Source: a virus. Taken from it: 35,474 nucleotides of DNA. Under the pieces are notes generated by a model. It did no database searches. It was not told the DNA's origin and saw nothing but the letters and a program-made list of their open reading frames with translations. The DNA lies in the IMG/VR virus record IMGVR_UViG_3300045136_000636, positions 1 through 35,474 of that record. The stretch is one strand, 5' to 3'. Shown one piece after another: positions 5,976 to 12,517 of this stretch. The stretch's first letter is position 1. Every line of letters starts with the position of its first letter. The position numbers were made by a program, and so were the translations under genes.

Positions 5976-6260
5976 CTATTTGCATTGCAATTTCGCGATT
6001 ACTTCATCGCGATTTTTTGTGATCATCTCAGATTGTCGCAGCCATTTCTCTCGCGTGAAATCGCTGCGAATAAAGATATCAGCTTCGCGCTCTTTCGCGC
6101 TCATGAGCGTCGCATACGCAGAAAGCGCGAGAATATCTTCTTTACTCGCGCCAATACGAATCGCGTGCGCAACATCCAGCAGCGCGCGCGCGGTATCAAA
6201 ACAGCCGCGCACACTCGCGAGATATGCGCGTTTCACTTCGATTGCAAAATCGAGTGTCAT
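5976..6260 (-). CDS. Helical protein of unknown function
   Basis: The product is 94 residues, starting MTLDFAIEVKRAYLASVRGCF. AAGGAG lies six bases before this ATG, which is preferred to the ATG two codons upstream. It is almost wholly alpha-helical, with charged helices (EDILALSAYATLMSAKEREADIFI; TREKWLRQSEMITKNRDEVIAKLQ). It ends 13 bases before the annealing-protein gene and is presumably co-transcribed as part of the early DNA-metabolism operon. No family is recognised. Confidence 0.55.
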   Translation of the reverse strand: MTLDFAIEVKRAYLASVRGCFDTARALLDVAHAIRIGASKEDILALSAYATLMSAKEREADIFIRSDFTREKWLRQSEMITKNRDEVIAKLQCK

Positions 6261-6290
6261 TTGCATCTCCTTCTTTAAGAGTGAATGACC

Positions 6291-6324
6291 CTCACCCCGG
6301 GTGGGGGGTGGGGGTGGGGGTGAG
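6291..6324. repeat. G-quadruplex tract enclosed by a hairpin
   Basis: On the plus strand 6299-6320 reads as G3-T-G6-T-G5-T-G5, four runs with one-base loops. CTCACCCC (6291-6298) pairs with GGGGTGAG (6317-6324), so a hairpin and a quadruplex compete. It fills the gap between two early genes and could act as a transcription roadblock. Confidence 0.55.
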
Positions 6325-6328
6325 AAAG

Positions 6329-7024
6329 TTAGTCTTTCACCTCATCGCCCTGGCTGACCTTTGTCAGCCAGTAGAGTCTTACTGAAGAAATATCGGGGAC
6401 GATGGCGACGTAGCCCCCGCTGCCGTTCACATGGACGTCGCCAGGCTGCAGGTGCCTTGCGTCTATCGTGACGTCTGCATGAGTATTGTAACGATATTTA
6501 TCAGCGAGTTGATGAGCAAAAAGCTCATCAACTTGGACGGTCTTCGAAAAGAAGTCTACCTCTGTCGAGTCGGGGATGCCGACTCTGCGGCAGAATTCGA
6601 GCGCGGCCAGGCCGCGCAGTGCCTGCGGCTCGATGGTGACATGCGCATAGAAGCGCACGTCTTGCCGCGGTTGCGGGGAGGGCACCGGCTTCGGCTGGTG
6701 CTTTTCTCTGTGAGAGAGAATCAGCTCAGCGAGGCGAGACTCGCTGAGGTCTTCACGCAAGCAGATCTCAGTCTCGTCTTCTTTTCGAAGAGACACGATG
6801 TCAGCTGCTGTTATGTCGCTGACGTCGTACTCGAAGATCACACAACGAGACGATTGAAACTCTTTCGCGAAACGCTTCGCGAATTCGAGCGAGAGATTTT
6901 CGTGTTTTGACGTGACAAACGTCACGCGAGAGTCGCGCGTGACGTTGAGGCGATCACATTGCGCGATCGCATCAAGACCTAGGAACCAGTGTGGATCCCG
7001 GGGGATCATTTTAACCTCAAACAT
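6329..7024 (-). CDS. Unknown protein with an internal duplication
   Basis: The product is 231 residues, starting MFEVKMIPRDPHWF. AAGGAGG seven bases upstream decides this start. Two halves resemble each other: GLDAIAQCDRLNVTRDSRVTF...LEFAKRFAKEFQSSRCVIFEYDV and GLAALEFCRRVGIPDSTEVDF...DELFAHQLADKYRYNTHADVTIDAR, each followed by a short segment with D and a hydrophobic residue. They are joined by a Pro/Arg linker (EKHQPKPVPSPQPRQD). Each half looks like an alpha/beta module of about 75 residues. The codon composition is like its neighbours. No known family is recognised; a duplicated DNA- or nucleotide-binding module is a guess. Confidence 0.55.
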   Translation of the reverse strand: MFEVKMIPRDPHWFLGLDAIAQCDRLNVTRDSRVTFVTSKHENLSLEFAKRFAKEFQSSRCVIFEYDVSDITAADIVSLRKEDETEICLREDLSESRLAELILSHREKHQPKPVPSPQPRQDVRFYAHVTIEPQALRGLAALEFCRRVGIPDSTEVDFFSKTVQVDELFAHQLADKYRYNTHADVTIDARHLQPGDVHVNGSGGYVAIVPDISSVRLYWLTKVSQGDEVKD

Positions 7025-7167
7025 TTTAGAACCTCCTTCTGCCCCCCGCTCTGGGGGGGTGGTTAAAGTGTTACTGAACATCACTTGAGGTCTTCTGCAG
7101 CGCAAGACGTCTCAATTCCACTGAAGAGGGAACTGAAACATGCGTGCGTGCGCATGGGCTTTTCGGT
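7025..7167. other. Short leader before the duplicated-domain gene
   Basis: No gene is supported here. A C6/G6 hairpin at about 7041-7058 sits just before the AAGGAGG ribosome site at 7032-7038 and may affect its access. A 24-codon minus frame (about 7078-7152) has no ribosome site and is not called. Confidence 0.35.
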
Positions 7168-7311
7168 TTATTCAAAGTTGGTGTCTACGACATATCCCTT
7201 CTTTCGGTTCCGCGATGCGGAACGTTCCGCATCGCGTTTTCTTGTGAAGGTGAATGTCTGCCTTGCGGCAGACGGCGAATGAGATGTATAGACAGTGACA
7301 ATGTACTTCAT
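7168..7311 (-). CDS. 47-residue protein whose gene contains a 26-bp palindrome
   Basis: GGGAGGAAGAAGT precedes the ATG at 7309-7311, an excellent ribosome site. The product starts MKYIVTVYTSHSPSAARQTF, turns strongly basic (RKRDAERSASRNRKK) and ends GYVVDTNFE. A beta-hairpin followed by a basic tail is plausible, but no family is recognised. It lies second in the operon that starts at the HTH gene. The basic stretch is encoded by a perfect 26-bp palindrome, so DNA-level function may constrain it. Confidence 0.6.
   Translation of the reverse strand: MKYIVTVYTSHSPSAARQTFTFTRKRDAERSASRNRKKGYVVDTNFE
7211..7236. repeat. Perfect 26-bp palindrome
   Basis: CGCGATGCGGAAC (7211-7223) is followed directly by its reverse complement GTTCCGCATCGCG (7224-7236). 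TTCCGC upstream at 7208-7213 adds a third half-site, allowing alternative hairpins. TTTT follows on the plus strand, but no plus gene needs a terminator. A protein-binding site or an RNA switch inside the 47-residue gene is more likely. Confidence 0.7.
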
Positions 7312-7357
7312 ACTTCTTCCTCCCTTCTAACGTGATGAGCAATATATATCAATCATG

Positions 7358-7621
7358 CTAAGCATTGTCAAGCATGATTGTGAACTTTTTTTTCGTGTCG
7401 TTTTTCCCTTTCTTTTTCGCATACTTAGCGTTATACCCGGCCCACCCGGGGGGAACACGTTCTTGCTTGTAGCGTGCAATCTCACCAATTGTGAGAACAC
7501 GCCTTCCCGCAACTGTCTGAAATTGCAGGCGTTTTGCTCGAATAAGATACGCAATCGCTTGACGAGTGAGTCCAAGCGCTCGCGCAGCGTCAGCTTGAGA
7601 AATCAATGTATTCGTATTCAT
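7358..7621 (-). CDS. Small helix-turn-helix protein (MerR/excisionase-like)
   Basis: The product is 87 residues, starting MNTNTLISQADAARALGLTRQAIAYLIRAKRLQ. Residues 7-55 give an HTH of the excisionase/MerR-like class (ISQADAARALGLTRQAIAYLI, then a wing with VAGRRVLTIGEI). The C-terminus is very Lys-rich. It is the first gene after a terminator and promoter pair, so it probably controls or starts the early operon. The ATG lies only about three bases from the expected transcription start, suggesting a nearly leaderless message. Its target is unknown; the dispersed AACTTGTTNAC motif is one candidate to test. Confidence 0.7.
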   Translation of the reverse strand: MNTNTLISQADAARALGLTRQAIAYLIRAKRLQFQTVAGRRVLTIGEIARYKQERVPPGWAGYNAKYAKKKGKNDTKKKFTIMLDNA

Positions 7622-7630
7622 GCTAGACAA

Positions 7631-7660
7631 AGTATAGCATATGAACAGAGAAAGCAAGAA
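7631..7660 (-). promoter_or_regulatory. Candidate extended -10 promoter for the early operon
   Basis: The minus strand has TGC-TATACT (-10 at 7631-7636 with an extended TGN). The -35 is weak: TTCTTG at 7655-7660 with an 18-bp spacer, or TTGCTT at 7652-7657 with 15. The start point would be near 7624, three bases before the HTH gene's ATG. Confidence 0.5.
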
Positions 7661-7682
7661 AAGCGAGGACGAGGCAGGAGAA

Positions 7683-7719
7683 GAAAAAAAGAGCCGAAGA
7701 TTTTTAGGGTCTTCGGCTC
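7683..7719 (-). terminator. Strong intrinsic terminator ending the late operon
   Basis: AGAGCCGAAGA (7689-7699) pairs perfectly with TCTTCGGCTCT (7709-7719) around a 9-base loop. On the minus strand it is followed by seven T residues (7683-7689). It lies downstream of the lysis block and just before the promoter of the next operon, so it marks a real transcription boundary. Confidence 0.85.
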
Positions 7720-7774
7720 TACGCTGGAAGGGAGAAATGATCTTCAATGAGAATAGAAGAAAAAGAAAAGGTTG

Positions 7775-7954
7775 TCAAGTCTTCTTGCGTCGCAGCGCCT
7801 CGCGCAAACGACGAATATGCTTGAACTCTTCTTCTGTCAGTTTCTCGAGAAAACACGCGTGACAATAAAACCAGTCTACCTGAAAATTCGGTCCGCGATT
7901 GAGCACCCATACCGCGGGGCGCTGTTTGCATCGTTCACATTCGCGCGTGTCCAT
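7775..7954 (-). CDS. 59-residue CxxC...CxxC zinc-ribbon protein
   Basis: The product starts MDTRECERCKQRPAVWVLN. Cys6 and Cys9 form one CxxC, and FYCHACF supplies Cys31 and Cys34, a four-cysteine zinc-binding pattern. A charged helix follows (LEKLTEEEFKHIRRLREAL). AAGAAGAT precedes the ATG. It follows the endolysin by 7 bases and is the last gene before the terminator at 7683-7719. Small zinc-ribbon proteins of this kind are common phage accessory genes, but the role is unknown. The frame fits the gap exactly and has a real protein's composition. Confidence 0.65.
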   Translation of the reverse strand: MDTRECERCKQRPAVWVLNRGPNFQVDWFYCHACFLEKLTEEEFKHIRRLREALRRKKT

Positions 7955-7961
7955 ATCTTCT

Positions 7962-8429
7962 TTACAGTTTCAAATCGTGAAGGCGTTTCACAAACTGTGC
8001 TGCGGTCGCTTTGCCTTTTTCAGTGTTCCAGTATTGCTTGTAGTACGCCCCGAGCCCCTCGAGATCATCCGCATCAGGAAGTGGCGCAGGAACTCGATAA
8101 TACTGCAGCCGTGCGAGCGCAGTGGCATAATGCAAATTGCCGATGACCGCCAGGCTGCGCGCCACGGTCGCCCCCTTCCATCGATCCGCAAGCGAACGAT
8201 ACTGAGGTCGGTATGCGAGAAAGTTCGTGTAGAGATCATGAATCGTCGCCAGTTCCATCTGAAAGATCCCCAGCCCCGGGCCCGCAGGATATTGCGAGAG
8301 ATATGTGCCGCAGTCGCTTTCTATTGCCGCTGTGCCGAGCAGCAGGCGCTCTGCTGCGGGGGAGGCAAGGCCAAGATCCTGCAGGACGGGGCGGATAATG
8401 AACGTGAGAAATTGTAAAGGAGTTATCAT
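7962..8429 (-). CDS. Endolysin, lytic-transglycosylase/lysozyme-like
   Basis: The product is 155 residues. The segment LGTAAIESDCGTYLSQYPAGPGLGIFQME has the layout of phage murein hydrolases with a catalytic Glu (Glu37 in AAIES) and a downstream GxGIFQ turn, as in SLT/goose-lysozyme-like folds. It would cut peptidoglycan glycan strands at lysis. There is no signal peptide, so release depends on the holins encoded just upstream. The ATG overlaps the second holin-like gene's stop (ATGA), which suggests coupled translation. The fold call is by motif; the exact bond cut is not determined. Confidence 0.72.
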   Translation of the reverse strand: MITPLQFLTFIIRPVLQDLGLASPAAERLLLGTAAIESDCGTYLSQYPAGPGLGIFQMELATIHDLYTNFLAYRPQYRSLADRWKGATVARSLAVIGNLHYATALARLQYYRVPAPLPDADDLEGLGAYYKQYWNTEKGKATAAQFVKRLHDLKL

Positions 8430-8671
8430 GATCGCTCTCGCATGCGAAACGCTGCGATTGTATAGAAGATCATGCAGAGTGCGATGATAGTGTTCATCAT
8501 GTCACGATGACGTTCATCAAACAGTGCGAGCATCACGGCGTACAGGAAACAAGCACATGAAAGTAGATACGCTGACATGCGACACCATTTATTGACGCCA
8601 TCGTGAGCGAGGATGTGCCATCCGCATGACGATACGATGAACGCAACTATTGTGACGAGTGTCAAGATCAT
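8426..8671 (-). CDS. Holin-like membrane protein 2
   Basis: The product is 81 residues with two to three hydrophobic segments (MILTLVTIVAFIVSSCGWHIL; AYLLSCACFLYAVMLALF; IIALCMIFYTIAAF) and a charged tail (RMRERS). It overlaps both neighbours by four bases (ATGA). Size, topology and position between another small membrane protein and the endolysin fit a holin or holin partner (antiholin, pinholin). No family signature is visible. Confidence 0.6.
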   Translation of the reverse strand: MILTLVTIVAFIVSSCGWHILAHDGVNKWCRMSAYLLSCACFLYAVMLALFDERHRDMMNTIIALCMIFYTIAAFRMRERS

Positions 8672-8985
8672 TTTTTGAGTACTTTATCGAGATATTCAAG
8701 AAGATCTACTTGATGTATAGCAGCCATGATTTTGATCACAATGTAATTCCCTGTGCACGCAAAGATGAACGTCAGCGCGGAAATCATCTCTGGTGACTCT
8801 ATGTTGAAATACTGACAGAACGCGGGGGTGCCAAATACCGCCACCCCGAAGCTGGAAAGGAAAATAAAGATTCCCTCTCTCACCACTGCGGTCCGTGCGC
8901 CGAGCAGCGCGATCGTCGCGCCGAGTAGCGCGCTCGCAAGAAAAATCCACTCTGTGTGCTCACGCAGTCGCGGCCACATACTCAT
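8668..8985 (-). CDS. Holin-like membrane protein 1
   Basis: The product is 105 residues with three predicted membrane helices (WIFLASALLGATIALLGA; GIFIFLSSFGVAVFG; MISALTFIFACTGNYIVIKIM). The short N-terminus (MSMWPRLREHTE) precedes the first helix and a charged C-terminal tail follows (YLDKVLKK). The layout is that of class I holins. A second ATG two codons in gives the dual-start arrangement MSM, known from lambda-type holin/antiholin pairs, but here this is only suggestive. It is translationally coupled to its neighbours. Confidence 0.62.
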   Translation of the reverse strand: MSMWPRLREHTEWIFLASALLGATIALLGARTAVVREGIFIFLSSFGVAVFGTPAFCQYFNIESPEMISALTFIFACTGNYIVIKIMAAIHQVDLLEYLDKVLKK

Positions 8986-9281
8986 CCCAGGGAGGGTTTG
9001 ACGCGAAACTGGTTGACAGATGTCGGTTTTGCGAAGCCGCCGAGCACCACTTTCCCAGACCAGCTCCAGATCCCCACCTCGTCTAAATCTCCTGTTGTTG
9101 ACGAGTATCTGATTTTGCCTCCGCCGACATGCGCAGCTGTTTTTTGCACCGTCACCCCGCTTGGTTTGCGAAAAAACAGCAAACGGGAGGTAGCCACGCT
9201 TACATCTACTTCTGTCCCCGTTTCATCGACAATCGTGAGGTCAAAGTTGACTCCCTCCGCGTTCTGTTGCACCTCATCCAT
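8982..9281 (-). CDS. Small beta-rich structural protein (BppU-N-like)
   Basis: The product is 99 residues: FDLTIVDETGTEVDVSVATSRLLFFRKPSGVTVQKTAAHVGGGKIRYSS followed by GIWSWSGKVVLGG. This strand order (xxVxDxxGxxVDVxxA, xxxFRKPxG, KxxYxx, GxWxWxG) is typical of small immunoglobulin-like phage proteins related to baseplate BppU N-terminal domains. GGAGG lies upstream of the ATG. It sits between the tail-fibre genes and the holins. Likely role: a tail or virion accessory protein. Confidence 0.5.
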   Translation of the reverse strand: MDEVQQNAEGVNFDLTIVDETGTEVDVSVATSRLLFFRKPSGVTVQKTAAHVGGGKIRYSSTTGDLDEVGIWSWSGKVVLGGFAKPTSVNQFRVKPSLG

Positions 9282-9284
9282 TGC

Positions 9285-9998
9285 TCAGCCTCCGGCATTC
9301 ATCGTATAATCGTATGTTGCTTGCAATGAATCACTTCCTGCGACGAGATTTTGTGCAGCGAATACACTGCGATCGAGCAACGTGCCTCCCCCGGTAGCTG
9401 CTTGAGAGAAAATACCGTGCTCCGTAATCGCAATCGTGCCTCCGGAATCAGGAGACAATGTAGCGATAGTACGAAAGATATTTGCTGAAGCGCCTTGCGT
9501 CAGCGACCCGGTCGGTCGTGTATTGTCAGGAGCATATTGCGTAGTGAGCTCTGTTTGCAGCGCCGTATCTCCAACAGCTTCGGCGTTCGTCCCCGTTCCA
9601 AATCCATGAAATCGCAGCGTTTCTGGCTCTACATTGTTCTGTAAAGCACTAACAAGAAAATTGACGCCGGCGGTGGTGACGACCGCCATGCTCGCGAGAC
9701 CGAAATCAACCCACCTTCCGTCTTTATCTATTTTGACAAGACTCAATGAACCGTAGAAATGCGGGAGCTTCAAGACTCTGGCAGCAATGACCTTCTGCAT
9801 GCGACGCCAGAGGTTCTTGAGGTTTGCTTGTCGCCATTTTTTGACCTCGCGCTGGAGATCCCTGCCTGGAAAACCATATGTGAGAATCTCTCTAATTGTT
9901 AACTCGCGCGCAGGGACTTTGGTGAGCGTACGAAAAAACGCGAGCTGTGCGACTTGCGCGCTGTGCGTTGTGCGTCTGATGTAGTGCTGTGCTTGCAT
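9285..9998 (-). CDS. Phage tail-fibre-type structural protein
   Basis: The product is 237 residues, starting MQAQHYIRRTTHSAQ. The GGAG within the preceding gene's last codons is the likely ribosome site, 10 bases upstream. Residues about 1-85 are basic and helical. From residue 100 on it has the recurrent phage pattern of HGFGTGTNAEAVGDTALQ, a TRPTGSLTQG segment, TIATLSPDSGGTIAITEHGIFS and LLDRSVFAAQNL, ending DYTMNAGG. Proteins with this C-terminal pattern are widespread in tailed phages, usually among fibre genes, with no assigned activity. A virion role is likely. Confidence 0.65.
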   Translation of the reverse strand: MQAQHYIRRTTHSAQVAQLAFFRTLTKVPARELTIREILTYGFPGRDLQREVKKWRQANLKNLWRRMQKVIAARVLKLPHFYGSLSLVKIDKDGRWVDFGLASMAVVTTAGVNFLVSALQNNVEPETLRFHGFGTGTNAEAVGDTALQTELTTQYAPDNTRPTGSLTQGASANIFRTIATLSPDSGGTIAITEHGIFSQAATGGGTLLDRSVFAAQNLVAGSDSLQATYDYTMNAGG

Positions 9999-10002
9999 CT
10001 TC

Positions 10003-10272
10003 TTACATCTCCTTTCTGCTTGTTGCGATGTGCTCTGCGATATACGCTGCACGTTGCGCTTTTGCGAGTGCTGTTTTTTCTGCTGTCTGTCTCACTTCAG
10101 ACAGCACCGCCGCGACTTTCTCTCGGAGTGCTTGATCAAACTCGTCAACAGTGTCAGTCACCATGCGATCGGCATACGGAAATGACACGGAGACGCTGAG
10201 AGAGAGATCCTCTTCTTCCATGACGGCTTTGACTTTTACTCTGTACGCTATTTCTTGCGTGATCGTTGGCAT
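10003..10272 (-). CDS. Hypothetical protein
   Basis: The product is 89 residues. The N-terminal half is beta-like (IAYRVKVKAVMEEEDLSLSVSVSFPYADRMV). The second half is a long helix (FDQALREKVAAVLSEVRQTAEKTALAKAQRAAYIAEHI), possibly coiled coil. AAAGGAG precedes the ATG. Its stop lies four bases before the next gene's start, so the two are coupled. It sits between the tandem-repeat protein and a fibre-type protein and may be a chaperone or small virion protein. No family is recognised. Confidence 0.55.
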   Translation of the reverse strand: MPTITQEIAYRVKVKAVMEEEDLSLSVSVSFPYADRMVTDTVDEFDQALREKVAAVLSEVRQTAEKTALAKAQRAAYIAEHIATSRKEM

Positions 10273-10291
10273 AAAAACTCCTTTACTTTAT

Positions 10292-11368
10292 TTATTCATC
10301 AGTTGCTAACTTGCCGTCCGCTGCTACCGTCGATCTGCTGATGCCTTTTGCGCTTATAGTGTTGCGTATGAGACCACGTCCACGAATCGTTGGTATGGCA
10401 ATACGATTGACAATCTGAGAGATGAGTGAGCCAATCGAAGCCTGAACCCCAGCGAGAAATTTAAGAATCGAGCGAGCAATAGCGCCACTGCTCACCTGCG
10501 CCCCGGCAAGTGCTTTACTCAATAACTTTCTCATTACACCACTACTTAGTTGTGTCGCAGTAAGCACTGTATTCAGTAGCTTTACAACCACACCGCTGCT
10601 ACTCTGCGCTCCGGTGATATTGAGCAGCAATGCCTTCACGACCACAAGCACCCCACTGCTCACCTGCGCCCCGGTGAATATTGTGCTCAATAGCTTTGTC
10701 AGCACCCCGCTGCTCGCTTGTGCCCCGGTAAGCACTGTACTCCCCAGTCTTCTCAGCGCCCCGCTGCTGCTCTGCGTCGCCACGAGTACCTTACTTACCA
10801 GCCTTGTTGCGACACCACTGCTCGCCTGCGCCCCCGCCAGGCTCAGCAGCAGCGTCTTTATGATCTCTACTACTCCACTGCTCAGTTGTGTTCCAGTGAG
10901 AGCTTTATTCAATACTTGTACGACTACACCGCTACTCGTCTGTGTTCCGGCGAGTATTTTATTCAGTAGCTTGACAACTACGCCACTGCTACTCTGCGCC
11001 CCGGTGAGTACTGTATTCAGTAGCTTTGTCAGCGCCCCGCTGCTTCCCTGCGTCCCGACCAGGCTGAGCAATAACGTCTTTACAATCTCTACTATTCCAG
11101 TCGCCCCCTGCGCCCCGGTGAGTACTGTATTCAGTAGCTTTGTCAGCGCTCCGGCTGACGCCTGCGCCCCGGTGAGTACTGTATTCAGCAGCTTGATGAC
11201 TACGCCGCTGCTACTCTGCGCCCCGGCAAACGGTTTCGTAGAGAGAAAAAGAAGCGTACCTGATGAAACAGTTTCTCCAGAGAGAGCAATAGTAAAAGCT
11301 CCCCCCTGGGGAAGAGGGCCTCTGGAAAGAACAGGTTTCGCTGGAAATGATCGTCCAATCCGCGCCAT
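10292..11368 (-). CDS. Tandem-repeat virion protein with 15 units of (T/A)GxQxSSG type
   Basis: The product is 358 residues. Residues about 47-320 consist of 15 tandem units, mostly 18 residues, of the form TGAQSSSGVVVKLLNTVL. Gln at position 4 and Gly at 8 are invariant or nearly so. Units 3, 7 and 11 are 20 residues long and end in TLLLSL-type sequence, giving a four-unit superperiod of 74 residues (222 bases). Flanks: a short N-terminus (MARIGRSFPAKPVLSRGPLP) and a C-terminus with IRGRG and ISRSTVAADGKL. Similar Q-x-SSG repeats are known from phage fibre-like proteins. The repeats could stack as a beta-solenoid or a helical rod. The ribosome site is weak. Confidence 0.7.
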   Translation of the reverse strand: MARIGRSFPAKPVLSRGPLPQGGAFTIALSGETVSSGTLLFLSTKPFAGAQSSSGVVIKLLNTVLTGAQASAGALTKLLNTVLTGAQGATGIVEIVKTLLLSLVGTQGSSGALTKLLNTVLTGAQSSSGVVVKLLNKILAGTQTSSGVVVQVLNKALTGTQLSSGVVEIIKTLLLSLAGAQASSGVATRLVSKVLVATQSSSGALRRLGSTVLTGAQASSGVLTKLLSTIFTGAQVSSGVLVVVKALLLNITGAQSSSGVVVKLLNTVLTATQLSSGVMRKLLSKALAGAQVSSGAIARSILKFLAGVQASIGSLISQIVNRIAIPTIRGRGLIRNTISAKGISRSTVAADGKLATDE

Positions 11369-11379
11369 CTTTTATGATT

Positions 11380-11841
11380 TTATGCTCTCGACCATTTCAC
11401 CCATGCCAAAACATTCACATTTGCCGTCACGTTGATACGTAAGATAAATGATTGCGCAGCATCACCTGGCGACTCAGGCTCAAGGCCGAGGGGATTCTGT
11501 ATCACAAAAACCCCCATATATTGGGGAACAAATATACTATTGTGAATAGTATAGACTGATCCTTCAGCAGTATGATTTTGTGTCACCGTGAGGCCATGCG
11601 CCTGCGTTCTTCCTTTGATTTGCGTTGTGACGGCTGTTCCACTTCCAGTTCCGGTTGTTGTTTCATTTGATGTGCCCCACTCAAATGTGGCAGGAACAGC
11701 AGAAGCAGTTGTGCCATCCATCGACACCCCAATCTCATGAATCTTGATATTAAATGAGGTTGGGGTCACAAGTCGTAATATCGTTTTTGCGCCTGGCGTC
11801 GCTGCAAAAACGGTGTTGCGTGTGACATAGATTGCATCCAT
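11380..11841 (-). CDS. Virion structural protein, beta-rich
   Basis: The product is 153 residues. The sequence is rich in strands (TILRLVTPTSFNIKIHEIGVSMDG, TFEWGTSNETT, LRINVTANVNVLAWVKWSRA), with a glycine/threonine loop in the middle (TGTGSGTAVTT). The pattern is that of a small jelly-roll or immunoglobulin-like phage decoration or fibre protein often found beside fibre genes. AAGGAAAAAAG precedes the ATG. A function is not assigned; a virion role is inferred from context. Confidence 0.55.
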   Translation of the reverse strand: MDAIYVTRNTVFAATPGAKTILRLVTPTSFNIKIHEIGVSMDGTTASAVPATFEWGTSNETTTGTGSGTAVTTQIKGRTQAHGLTVTQNHTAEGSVYTIHNSIFVPQYMGVFVIQNPLGLEPESPGDAAQSFILRINVTANVNVLAWVKWSRA

Positions 11842-11856
11842 TTCTTTTTTCCTTCT

Positions 11857-12501
11857 TTAATAATTCGATGCACGATTCACAGCAAAGCTCACAGTAAGAG
11901 AATGGGGAGGAGCAGGAGGAGAGCCCGTCGAAAAGTCTCCCCCTTCCCAATCGTCAAGCGTTTGTTCTGGTATTGTACCCTCTACTGATGCCATAATGCC
12001 GCAGCTGCCCGACACAATCGCATCAGGATCATTATCTGTCACAGGCGCTGGCATACCAGCCGTGCTTCCATTTCGCTTTGCTTGCAGCGTGTTTCCTCGT
12101 ATTTCCAGATACGCCACATCTCCAGCAACCCACGTTGTCACACTATGAGCAAGCTGTTTATATACTCCGTTAACACGTTTCGCAATGGTCGTGCCCGCTG
12201 CACCTGAAGCACAGACCAATTCATATTGCGTGAGCGTACCAGAGGTATTACCTCTCACAATCACTCCCACTCCATCCCCAGCGCTCTGCGCATTAGGCAC
12301 GGTGACCAATGTCACTTGTGAGTACTGATCATTTGGCCAGGTAATACCTGTGTAAACTATTCCACTGTCATTGCCCGATCCTGGCATGCGCAGGGTATTG
12401 CTGACAATCTTTCCTGCGGTGCCGGAGCCCCGGACCGTCCAGGGGGCCCCGATTGGATTTTCATCTGCACGATTAAAATTATCGGTTGCTAACACAGCCA
12501 T
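11857..12501 (-). CDS. Concanavalin/LamG-like virion protein
   Basis: The product is 214 residues. DNFNRADENPIGAPWTVRGSGTAGKIVSNTLR at the start, then GDGVGVIVRGN and a central YELVCASG, YLEIRGNTLQAKRNG and GSCGIMASVEG, form the jelly-roll pattern of phage LamG/concanavalin-like proteins that bind sugars or decorate fibres. The C-terminus has a proline linker (STGSPPAPPHSL) and a final strand. AGGAG precedes the ATG. It is one of a row of fibre-type genes. Carbohydrate binding is inferred. Confidence 0.6.
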   Translation of the reverse strand: MAVLATDNFNRADENPIGAPWTVRGSGTAGKIVSNTLRMPGSGNDSGIVYTGITWPNDQYSQVTLVTVPNAQSAGDGVGVIVRGNTSGTLTQYELVCASGAAGTTIAKRVNGVYKQLAHSVTTWVAGDVAYLEIRGNTLQAKRNGSTAGMPAPVTDNDPDAIVSGSCGIMASVEGTIPEQTLDDWEGGDFSTGSPPAPPHSLTVSFAVNRASNY

Positions 12502-12517
12502 GTGCTACGACTCCTGA

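Noticed and set aside
7211-7240. 26-bp palindrome plus TTTT as a plus-strand terminator
   Set aside because: No plus-strand gene lies upstream and the palindrome is inside a minus-strand gene.
10614-11435. Long plus-strand frame of 273 codons
   Set aside because: It is the antisense shadow of the 18-residue repeats; repetitive DNA keeps several frames open. It has no ribosome site and opposes all other genes.
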